A DNA stretch of 16,530 nucleotides from Bacteroidales bacterium (GTDB taxonomy: Bacteria > Bacteroidota > Bacteroidia > Bacteroidales > VadinHA17), in assembly GCA_003501665.1 (NCBI GenBank), contig DNOQ01000510.1, positions 1 through 16,530 of the forward strand. Reading direction: 5' to 3'. How positions within the stretch are numbered: position 1 is the stretch's first letter; every line of letters begins with the position of its first letter. The notes below the pieces were generated by a model that did not search any database, had not been told where the DNA came from, and was given only the letters and a program-made list of their open reading frames with translations. This document shows positions 1 to 7,176 of the stretch, piece after piece. Both the position numbers and the translations under genes were made by a program.

Positions 1-2730
1 ATTATCGGCAAACTTGATAATGGCCTTACTTATTATATCAAACATAACAAGAAGCCTGAACAAAGAATGGAGCTCAGACTTGCGGTGAATGCCGGATCTA
101 TCTGTGAAAATGACGGGCAGCAGGGTCTTGCTCACTTTGTTGAACACATGTGTTTTAACGGCACAAAAAATTTCCCCAGTAACCGGATTGTTGACATGCT
201 TGAAGAGATGGGTATGAAATTCGGAGCGGAAATAAATGCCTATACAGGGTTTGACGAGACCGTTTACATGCTTAAAGTACCGACCGATAAAGCTGAAACT
301 ATTAATGCCGGATTCCAGGTTCTCGAAGACTGGGCACACCAGGTAAGTATGGAGGATGTCGAGATTGATAAGGAGAGGGGAGTCATTGTTGAAGAATGGA
401 GACTTGGGCTCGGAGCCAATGAGCGCATGCAGCAAAAATATATTCCTGTGCTCCTGAAAGGATCGAGGTATGCAGAGAGGCTTCCGATCGGTAAGATTGA
501 GGTGATAAAAACTTTTCCTTATGATACACTGCGCAGTTTCTACAGAACCTGGTACAGACCAGATCTGATGGCAGTGATTGTTGTCGGCGATATAGATACA
601 CAGCTGGCAGAGGACAAGATACGGGAACATTTCGGCAGGATACCGGAAGCTGTCAATCCAAAGCACCGGATTGAATACCCGGTACCTGAAAATGAAGAAC
701 CACTTATATGTGTTGTAACAGATAAGGAAGCATCAGGTTACGTTGCACAGATAATGTACAAGCAACCTAAAGCAAATGCCATTACATATAATGATTACCG
801 CAACAGTCAGATGAGAGCATTATACACAAACATGCTTAATACCCGGTTCGATGAGATTACCCAGAAACCTGATGCTCCCTTTATGTATGCCGGAGCAGGA
901 TATGGATCTTTCGTCGGGCGTTCAGTGGATGTATATTCATTATCTGCGGCTTCAAAGGAAAACCAGTTGGATAAAAGCATTGAGTTCATCCTTACTGAAA
1001 ATGAAAAAGTGTATCAGTTTGGGTTTACTGATTCTGAACTCGAGAGGGAGAAGAAAAATATCCTGGCATTATATGAGCAGGGTGCAAAGGAGGCTGACAA
1101 AACTGCGTCGGCTACTTATGCCGATGAGTTTATACGAAATTTTATGACAGGTGAATGTATTCCCGGCTACCAGAAGGAATTTGAACTGGTAAAGGAACTG
1201 CTTCCGGGTATTACAGTGGAAGAGATTAACAGGATGGGTCAGGCATGGATCACGGAAGAGAACATAATCGCTCTTGTAGCTTCACAGGAAAAAGAAGGAA
1301 TTACCGTTCCGGAAGAACAGGAAGTTGCAGAAATAATCGGATCTGTGAGGTTAAAGGAATTGGAAGCATATATCGACAAAGTTACAGATGCTCCCCTTAT
1401 GGCTGAGGAACCCGTCCCGTCGGCTGTTATGAAGAAAACTGAAAATGCCAGATTCGGATTTACGGAACTGTTATTTGGGAATGGTGTCAGGATGATATTA
1501 AAACCTACTGATTTCAGGAATGATCAGGTACTTATGACAGCTTTCAGTCCGGGAGGGGTGTCTCTCTATCCCGACCATGATGTACTGACTGCCACACTGG
1601 CACCGACTATTATTGCACAGAGCGGACTTGGTGAATATAACCTGACCGATCTGCAGAAAAAGCTTTCGGGTATTACAGCATCCCTTTCACCCTATTTAGA
1701 TGAATTACGTGAAGGTGTAAGGGGAAGTTGTTCGCCGAAAGACATGGAAACAATGCTGCAGCTGAACTACCTGTATTTTACCGGCATACGGCGTGATGAA
1801 GATGCATTTAATTCTTATATATCGCGTATAAATAATCAGATCAAACCAATGAGATCTGTTCCGCTTATGATATTTACCGATACCCTTTCGAAAATAATTT
1901 CCGGTAATAATCCCAGGGTGATTGCTTTGCCAACTGAAGCACAGGTTAACCGGATTGATCTTGACAGGCTGATTGAAATCTTCAAAGACCGATTCGCGGA
2001 TGCCGGTGATTTCACTTATATCATGGTTGGTAATTTTGATATAGATGAAGTTACACCCTTGCTGGAAAAATATATAGGGGGACTGCCCTCCATAAACAGG
2101 AAAGAAATCTGGAGGGATGTATCTCCTGAATTTCCAAAAGGAAGGGTGGTTGTTGATGTACCAAAGAATTCAGAACCTCAGAGTCGTGTAGCCATGGCAT
2201 GGGAAGATGATTTCAGATGGAAACGTAAAGACAGGCAGGGATTTGTGATGCTGATGAGTATCCTTTCAATAAAGTTAAGGGAATCAATGCGGGAAGACCA
2301 GGGGGGCGTATATGGTGTAAGTATCAGTGGTGCTCCTTCAAAACTTCCAAAACCGACATATTCAATAGTATCACAATGGGGTTGCAGTCCGGAGAATATT
2401 GAAACCCTGGCACAAACTGTTCTTGAAGAGATGAACAAAATTAAAAGAGAAGGGCCGGCAGAGACTGATCTTAACAAAGTGAAAGAGACTATGATCCGTG
2501 AGCGCGAAACACAGATCAGGGAAAATAATTTCTGGTTGTCATATCTTCAGAATCATTATCTTCTCGGGAACAGGATTCTTTCCCTTGAAGAATATAAAGA
2601 TTTTGTATCTTCCTTTAAAGCCGCGAAGATCCGTACTGTTGCCAGAAGATATCTTGATACGGAGAATTATGTCAGAGTTGCCCTGACTCCCCGGGAAGAT
2701 GTAAAAGCCGGTTTAAAAGATTCAGAATAA
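1..2730 (+). CDS. M16 family zinc metallopeptidase (5' end outside window)
   Basis: The open frame runs in from the window edge, so ATG 67 is internal: the 22 codons before it (IIGKLDNGLTYYIKHNKKPE and two more residues) are typical M16 N-terminal sequence. 909 residues are visible; Bacteroidota homologues are, from memory, about 930-940, so a signal peptide and a few residues are probably missing. Counting from the first window codon, the inverted zinc motif is H45-F-V-E48-H49, with H45 and H49 as zinc ligands and E48 as catalytic base. The third ligand is probably E125 in KERGVIVEEW. A second, inactive M16 half follows, with the conserved stretch REDQGGVYGV at 764-773. This is the two-halves-in-one-chain pitrilysin/PqqL layout, which closes around unfolded peptides. 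An exported, periplasmic location is inferred from family members. The gene overlaps the convergent kinase gene by 9 bp. The family is certain; the substrate is unknown. Confidence 0.93.
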   Translation: MIGKLDNGLTYYIKHNKKPEQRMELRLAVNAGSICENDGQQGLAHFVEHMCFNGTKNFPSNRIVDMLEEMGMKFGAEINAYTGFDETVYMLKVPTDKAETINAGFQVLEDWAHQVSMEDVEIDKERGVIVEEWRLGLGANERMQQKYIPVLLKGSRYAERLPIGKIEVIKTFPYDTLRSFYRTWYRPDLMAVIVVGDIDTQLAEDKIREHFGRIPEAVNPKHRIEYPVPENEEPLICVVTDKEASGYVAQIMYKQPKANAITYNDYRNSQMRALYTNMLNTRFDEITQKPDAPFMYAGAGYGSFVGRSVDVYSLSAASKENQLDKSIEFILTENEKVYQFGFTDSELEREKKNILALYEQGAKEADKTASATYADEFIRNFMTGECIPGYQKEFELVKELLPGITVEEINRMGQAWITEENIIALVASQEKEGITVPEEQEVAEIIGSVRLKELEAYIDKVTDAPLMAEEPVPSAVMKKTENARFGFTELLFGNGVRMILKPTDFRNDQVLMTAFSPGGVSLYPDHDVLTATLAPTIIAQSGLGEYNLTDLQKKLSGITASLSPYLDELREGVRGSCSPKDMETMLQLNYLYFTGIRRDEDAFNSYISRINNQIKPMRSVPLMIFTDTLSKIISGNNPRVIALPTEAQVNRIDLDRLIEIFKDRFADAGDFTYIMVGNFDIDEVTPLLEKYIGGLPSINRKEIWRDVSPEFPKGRVVVDVPKNSEPQSRVAMAWEDDFRWKRKDRQGFVMLMSILSIKLRESMREDQGGVYGVSISGAPSKLPKPTYSIVSQWGCSPENIETLAQTVLEEMNKIKREGPAETDLNKVKETMIRERETQIRENNFWLSYLQNHYLLGNRILSLEEYKDFVSSFKAAKIRTVARRYLDTENYVRVALTPREDVKAGLKDSE

Positions 2731-3336
2731 TCCGTGCAATTCGGCATTGACCTTGTCGATAACCTCGCTCAGGTGGTCTTTATTGGTCGGGAAATCATAA
2801 TGATCGGCTTCGATGATAAGCATTTTCCCAAGATTATATGTTTCAATCCATGCTTCGTATCTTTCATTAAGCCTTTTAAGGTAATCGATCCGTATGGAAC
2901 TTTCATATTCGCGCCCTCTTTTCTGTATCTGGTTTACCAGAGTGGGAACAGATGCCCTCAGGTAAAGAAGAAGATCGGGTGGTTCGATCAGGGAGGTCAT
3001 CATTTTGAAAAGAGTGGTATAATTCTCAAAGTCACGGGTTGACATAAGGCCCATAGAGTGAAGATTGGGAGCAAAAATATAGGCATCCTCATAAATAGTT
3101 CTGTCCTGTATTATCGTTTTATCCGATTTCTTTATCTCGATGATCTGGCTGAAACGGGTATTCAGGAAATAGATTTGCAGGTTGAATGACCACCTGAGCA
3201 TATCCTCATAAAAATCATTCAGGTAGGGATTATCGTCAACATCCTCATAATGAGGGGTCCATCCAAAATGTTTTGCAAGCAATCCTGCCAGGGTGGTTTT
3301 TCCCGATCCGATATTACCTGCGATAGCAATGTGCAT
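2722..3336 (-). CDS. Deoxynucleoside kinase (dNK/dGK-dAK family)
   Basis: A 204-residue protein of the dNK family, which phosphorylates deoxynucleosides at the 5' position using ATP for nucleotide salvage in the cytoplasm. The P-loop GNIGSGKTT spans residues 7-15. The family's DRS/ERS-type motif appears as D78-R79-T80 in QDRTIYEDAYIF. An arginine-rich lid, QKRGREYE, lies at 138-145. The length is normal for bacterial members. The start at 3336 puts the P-loop strand at the very N-terminus, as expected. The gene lies 42 nt downstream of the GH3 gene on the same strand. A near-consensus -7 element (TATTTTTA on the minus strand, 3357-3364) in that gap could give some independent transcription. 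The last 9 bp overlap the 3' end of the M16 gene. Substrate preference (dA, dG, dC or dT) cannot be read from the sequence. Confidence 0.93.
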   Translation of the reverse strand: MHIAIAGNIGSGKTTLAGLLAKHFGWTPHYEDVDDNPYLNDFYEDMLRWSFNLQIYFLNTRFSQIIEIKKSDKTIIQDRTIYEDAYIFAPNLHSMGLMSTRDFENYTTLFKMMTSLIEPPDLLLYLRASVPTLVNQIQKRGREYESSIRIDYLKRLNERYEAWIETYNLGKMLIIEADHYDFPTNKDHLSEVIDKVNAELHGLF

Positions 3337-3378
3337 AACTGATTTCTTTTGGCTTGTAAAAATATTATAAATATATGA

Positions 3379-4887
3379 TTAAAGAAAATAATAAAGTTCT
3401 TGTATAAACTCCCTGGAATTTGACAGCCGGGGTACTTTATTCTGCCCGCCCAGTTTGTTTTTTGACTTCATCCATTTGTGGAAGGTGCCTTCCGGAACAG
3501 ATCTGATAACAGGCATAACAAGATTAATGTCTTTGTACCGTTTTGCCTCGTAATCGGAATTGACCATTTTTAAAGTATCATCAAGAATCCTGGTAAAAAG
3601 AGCAATATCGGAAGGTTCTTTTTCAAATTCGATTATCCATTCATGCGATCCTTTTGAAGTTGTTCCCATATAAACGGGACCGGCAGTGTATTCTGAAATA
3701 ATAGCACCTGTGGATAAACATGCTTCCCTGAGTGCCTTTTCCGCATTATCCATTATCACTTCTTCTCCGAAAGCATTTATATAATATTTTGTTCTCCCCG
3801 AGATACGGATCCGGTATGGACAAAGGTTTGTAAAAACAACGGTATCTCCCATTATATATCTCCACAGACCCCCGTTTGTTGATATCACTATCACATAATT
3901 GATGCCTTCCTTTATTTCAGGCAGGGTGTATGCAGGAGGGTTTGGGCTATTAATTTTATCAGCAGGAATGAATTCATAAAATATTCCATAATCCAGCATC
4001 AGAAGCATATCTGATAATGAAGGATCGTCCTGTATTCCAAAAAAACCTTCCGAAGCATTATAGGTCTCCATATAGTGCATCTGATCACCCGGTATAAGCT
4101 TTTGATAAATTTCACGATAGGGAGAGAAGCTTATTCCTCCATGAAAAAAGACCTCAAGTTTTGGCCATACCTCAAGCAGATTTGATTTCCCCGTGTAATT
4201 GAGGATATATTTTATAAGGCTGAGATACCACGATGGAGTTCCCGAAAAATTTGTAACATTTTGACCAATTGTAGCTTTAGTTATCAGCTCAAGCTTTTTT
4301 TCGAAATCATCAAACAGTGCAGTTTCTTTATCGGGTGTCCTCACCATTTCTGCATAAAACGGGGTGTTTTCGATCATTATCGCCGACAGGTCTCCGCATA
4401 ATGCCTTACTGCCAAACTGATCGATACGATGACTTCCGCCGAGGGTAAGAGCTTTGCCAGGAAAGATAAGGGTACGCGGATTGTTGGTGATATAAATTGC
4501 TAAAATATCTTTTGCTGCCCGGTATTGAGTATCAAAAAGTGCCTCCCTGCTCATTGGTATGAATTTGCTTTTTGAGGAAGTTGTACCTGAGGATTTGGCA
4601 AACCATCTTATCTTGCCGGGCCATAAGAGATCCTCTTCACCATTTCCCAGTCTTTCAACATAAGGCAGCAAATCATCATAGGTCTGAACAGGGACTCTTT
4701 CCCGGAACTCATCGACCGAATTCATCGATGCATAATTATACATTCTCCCCCATTCAGTTTTGGAAGCCGTTTCAATCAGATACAGGAATGTTTTATTCTG
4801 TACTTCAACAGGATATTTCTTAAATTGATCAATCTGTTTTAAACGTCGTGAGTTTAACGTGTTGAATATTGAAGAAATGAGAGTCAT
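3379..4887 (-). CDS. GH3 family acyl-acid-amido synthetase-like protein
   Basis: A 502-residue member of the GH3 family, part of the ANL adenylating superfamily. Plant members activate a carboxylic acid such as indole-3-acetate or jasmonate as an acyl-AMP and transfer it to an amino acid; roles of bacterial homologues are largely undefined. All three nucleotide-binding motifs are present: SSGTTSSKSK (99-108), phosphate binding; YNASEGFFG (276-284); and YIMGDTVVF (344-352) with the ribose/adenine-contacting Asp348. The C-terminal lid domain begins near 362 (SGRTKYYINAFGEEV). No signal peptide or membrane segment is visible, so the protein is cytosolic. The gene sits between recO (54 nt upstream) and the kinase (42 nt downstream), all on the minus strand, so a shared transcript is likely. 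The family call is strong; the acid and amine substrates are unknown. Confidence 0.9.
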   Translation of the reverse strand: MTLISSIFNTLNSRRLKQIDQFKKYPVEVQNKTFLYLIETASKTEWGRMYNYASMNSVDEFRERVPVQTYDDLLPYVERLGNGEEDLLWPGKIRWFAKSSGTTSSKSKFIPMSREALFDTQYRAAKDILAIYITNNPRTLIFPGKALTLGGSHRIDQFGSKALCGDLSAIMIENTPFYAEMVRTPDKETALFDDFEKKLELITKATIGQNVTNFSGTPSWYLSLIKYILNYTGKSNLLEVWPKLEVFFHGGISFSPYREIYQKLIPGDQMHYMETYNASEGFFGIQDDPSLSDMLLMLDYGIFYEFIPADKINSPNPPAYTLPEIKEGINYVIVISTNGGLWRYIMGDTVVFTNLCPYRIRISGRTKYYINAFGEEVIMDNAEKALREACLSTGAIISEYTAGPVYMGTTSKGSHEWIIEFEKEPSDIALFTRILDDTLKMVNSDYEAKRYKDINLVMPVIRSVPEGTFHKWMKSKNKLGGQNKVPRLSNSREFIQELYYFL

Positions 4888-4941
4888 CAGGAAGATTAGT
4901 CAGACAATAAAGATAATTAAATTCAATATCACATTATTTAT

Positions 4942-5667
4942 TCAGGTAAAAACCTCCCTTAGTATTTCGAGGGAATTGATTTTTTTAAGCCCGGGAAGGT
5001 GAAGGGAAAAATATTTTACAAGTGTGTCAAGGACTTCATTTCTTAAGGATCCGGTAAGCGAAATTTTATTTGAATTTTGAAAGGATGTGGATAAAAGGAA
5101 AGCGAGGATTTCAGATATTTCGGTGTTTGCATAGTTTAAATGCTCAGGGGGGAACTGAACAAATCTTCCATTCAGCATATCAAAATATTTCCGGCCGCCG
5201 AAGGATCCTATGACCGGCTCAAAGCCGAGGTAACCGGAGAGATATGCCATAAATGCCAGATGGAAGTTGGCATAACCTTCCCTGCAGTTGTCATAAAATA
5301 TAATTGAATCCTCAATATAACTGAACAGAGATTCGTTCGGACACTCTTCGCGAAGCACGGAGGTTAACACTTCCGCAAGAAAAATAGCAACAGGACATTT
5401 TCTGATATTTGAATAGAAATCTGCCGGAGAATATGAAACAGAAAAATCCTTTATCATCTGAATTTCTCTGGAAGGTTTATGGTAGATTGAAAGGTCAAGT
5501 ATCGACATAGGCTGAAAAAGCACATTATGTTTGCCTGATTTCCTGTTTCTCATTCCCCTGATGAGGCAGGATATTCGTCCGAATTTACGGGTAAAGAACT
5601 GGACTACAATTCCGGAATCGGAATATTTTATCTGATGAATGACTATTGCCCTGGTGGATTCGATCAT
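4942..5667 (-). CDS. recO: DNA repair protein RecO
   Basis: A 241-residue RecO, the mediator that with RecR loads RecA onto SSB-coated single-stranded DNA in gap repair and anneals complementary strands. The N-terminal OB fold (about 1-80) opens with the characteristic sequence TRAIVIHQIKYSDSGIVVQF, in which the protein gives up its position to external chain flow. A helical domain follows (about 85-240) with YLSGYLGFEP at 142-151. Where many RecO proteins carry a four-cysteine zinc module, this one reads GSFGGRKYFDMLNGRF (154-169) with no cysteines, so it probably binds no zinc there. The length is normal. It is probably the first gene of a recO-GH3-kinase transcript, with a -7 promoter element 18 nt before the start codon. 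It is divergent from the adjacent cyclase gene. Confidence 0.92.
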   Translation of the reverse strand: MIESTRAIVIHQIKYSDSGIVVQFFTRKFGRISCLIRGMRNRKSGKHNVLFQPMSILDLSIYHKPSREIQMIKDFSVSYSPADFYSNIRKCPVAIFLAEVLTSVLREECPNESLFSYIEDSIIFYDNCREGYANFHLAFMAYLSGYLGFEPVIGSFGGRKYFDMLNGRFVQFPPEHLNYANTEISEILAFLLSTSFQNSNKISLTGSLRNEVLDTLVKYFSLHLPGLKKINSLEILREVFT

Positions 5668-5684
5668 CAGGCGATTATTTTGTT

Positions 5685-5692
5685 CAAAATTA
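5685..5692 (-). promoter_or_regulatory. Predicted -7 promoter element of recO
   Basis: On the minus strand this reads TAATTTTG, a full match to the Bacteroidota -7 consensus TAnnTTTG. It would place the transcription start near 5679 and leave a leader of about 11 nt before the recO ATG. No good -33 TTTG was found at the expected distance, so support is from the -7 element and its position only. Confidence 0.5.
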
Positions 5693-5714
5693 AAACAATT
5701 TGATAATTATACTT

Positions 5715-5746
5715 ATTGATAAGTGAGAAGGGAATTATTATATTTG
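5715..5746 (+). promoter_or_regulatory. Predicted promoter of the soluble cyclase gene
   Basis: ATTG (5715-5718, three of four matches to the -33 TTTG) is followed after 20 nt by TATATTTG (5739-5746), a full match to the Bacteroidota -7 consensus TAnnTTTG. A start near 5752 would leave about 13 nt of leader before ATG 5766. It lies back to back with the recO promoter element in the 98-nt divergent gap. Confidence 0.6.
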
Positions 5747-5765
5747 TCAATCAACCTGCTGTCTG

Positions 5766-7169
5766 ATGATTACTAAAAATAATGAGGAACTCGTAAAGAG
5801 AATTGCCAGGCTTGTACGTCAGAACAAGGAGCTGGAAGATCATGTAAAGACTTTACAGAAACAGAGTGAAAAGCTGTTAAAAGAGATCGACAGGCTGAAA
5901 GCACTGTATGAAAAGTTGTCTCCTGAAGAGATAAGTACGGGAACACAAGCGGAGAGGAGGGATAAGTCGCTTAAATTCAATATGGCGACAGTACTATTTT
6001 CCGATATTCACACAAATTCAATATTATCGGAAAGTGATGACTCCGCATTGCTGATGGATGAGCTTGATGAGATACTTTTTGAGTTTGATCAGATAGCGGC
6101 AAAATATCATATTGAAAAGATCAAGACAATAGGCGATACCTTCATGTGTGCAGGAGGAATACCCGTGAAAAATATTACCAATCCGATAGATGTCGTAATG
6201 GCGGCGCTTGAGATGAAAGCCTTCCTTTCTGATTATGAGTACAAAAAGCGGGAAAACGGAGAGAGGATCTGGGAATTCAAAATAGGGATCCATACAGGTC
6301 CTGTTACAGCAAATATTACCGGAAAGAAAAAGATCAGTTATGATATCAAGGGCGATACGGTAAATACCGCAAGCCGTCTTGAAACCATCTCTGAAAACGG
6401 AATGATTCTGATATCGGTAATGACCTATGAACTGGTAAAGGAATTTTTTGATTGTGAATATTTCGGAAAGCTTCCCGTAAAGTATAAGGGTGATCTGCAG
6501 ATATACCGGGTAAAAGGTCTCAGGCGCGAATTTTCGGCGGATGGGGAAGGAGCTTTACCGAATGAAGCTTTCAGAATAAAATTTGGTCTTATTCAGTTCA
6601 CGGATATTCAGGAGATAGTTCTCGACAAGCTTGAGAAGGAGCTACCTGATTATCTTTTTTACCATAATGTTAAACATACCGTTGATGTGGTTACTGAAGT
6701 TGAACTCATAGGATGGGCTGAAGGATGTACGGATGAAGAGATCCTGATTCTTAAAACAGCAGGATTATTACACGATACAGGTCATACAGTCTCTTATGAC
6801 GATCATGAATATCACGGAACTCTCATTGCAAGGGAAATGCTACCCAAATATAATTATACACCTGAAGAGATTGACCGGATATGTTCAATCATATTGTCGA
6901 CCAGACTTCCTCCCGGACCGGCAAGCCTTCTTGAAGAAATTATTTGTGATTCAGATCTTGATTATCTTGGGCGCAGTGATTTCATTCCTGTTTCAAACAC
7001 CCTTTTTGAAGAGCTGAAAGCACAGAATAAGATGGGTTCTTTAAACGAATGGAATAAACTTCAGGTGAAGTTCATTTCAGGTCACCAGTATTTTACAAAG
7101 ACGGCAAGACGGCTGAGGGAAGTCAACAAGCAGCTTCAGATAAGGAGGATTCAGAGCCTTATTACCTGA
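5766..7169 (+). CDS. Soluble class III adenylate cyclase fused to an intact HD phosphohydrolase domain
   Basis: A 467-residue protein with no signal peptide or membrane segment. Residues 2-50 are a charged heptad-like coiled coil, likely for dimerisation. The class III cyclase domain covers about 70-250. It has metal-binding D80 (LFSD) and D124 (IGD), ATP-selecting K120 (KIKTIGD) and D193 (SYDIKGD), and transition-state N200 and R204 (VNTASR). Guanylate cyclases carry Glu and Cys at the two selecting positions, so cAMP is the predicted product. The C-terminal HD domain (about 290-460) has YHN-x2-H (299-304), HD at 336-337, H340, H347, H350 and D395, a set that should bind a two-metal centre. 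YHN-x2-H together with HD-x2-H resembles cyclic-nucleotide phosphodiesterases, so the chain may both make and hydrolyse cAMP; that is inference. The 3' end lies 7 bp from the convergent porZ. It is a paralogue of the cyclase at 10185. Confidence 0.88.
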   Translation: MITKNNEELVKRIARLVRQNKELEDHVKTLQKQSEKLLKEIDRLKALYEKLSPEEISTGTQAERRDKSLKFNMATVLFSDIHTNSILSESDDSALLMDELDEILFEFDQIAAKYHIEKIKTIGDTFMCAGGIPVKNITNPIDVVMAALEMKAFLSDYEYKKRENGERIWEFKIGIHTGPVTANITGKKKISYDIKGDTVNTASRLETISENGMILISVMTYELVKEFFDCEYFGKLPVKYKGDLQIYRVKGLRREFSADGEGALPNEAFRIKFGLIQFTDIQEIVLDKLEKELPDYLFYHNVKHTVDVVTEVELIGWAEGCTDEEILILKTAGLLHDTGHTVSYDDHEYHGTLIAREMLPKYNYTPEEIDRICSIILSTRLPPGPASLLEEIICDSDLDYLGRSDFIPVSNTLFEELKAQNKMGSLNEWNKLQVKFISGHQYFTKTARRLREVNKQLQIRRIQSLIT

Positions 7170-7176
7170 AGGTTGT

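Noticed and set aside
67..69. ATG 67 as the true start of the M16 peptidase
   Set aside because: The frame is open to the window edge and the preceding codons encode conserved M16 sequence (GKLDNGLTYYIKHN).
5970..6530. Guanylate cyclase specificity for the two cyclases
   Set aside because: The base-selecting positions are Lys and Asp in both proteins, the adenylate pattern, not Glu and Cys.
6660..7169. HD-GYP c-di-GMP phosphodiesterase domain in the soluble cyclase
   Set aside because: The HD residues are present but no GYP motif follows; the pattern is closer to YHN-type PDE or generic HD domains.
7170..7176. Bidirectional terminator between the soluble cyclase and porZ
   Set aside because: Only 7 nt separate the genes, and no stem with a T-tract is visible across the junction.
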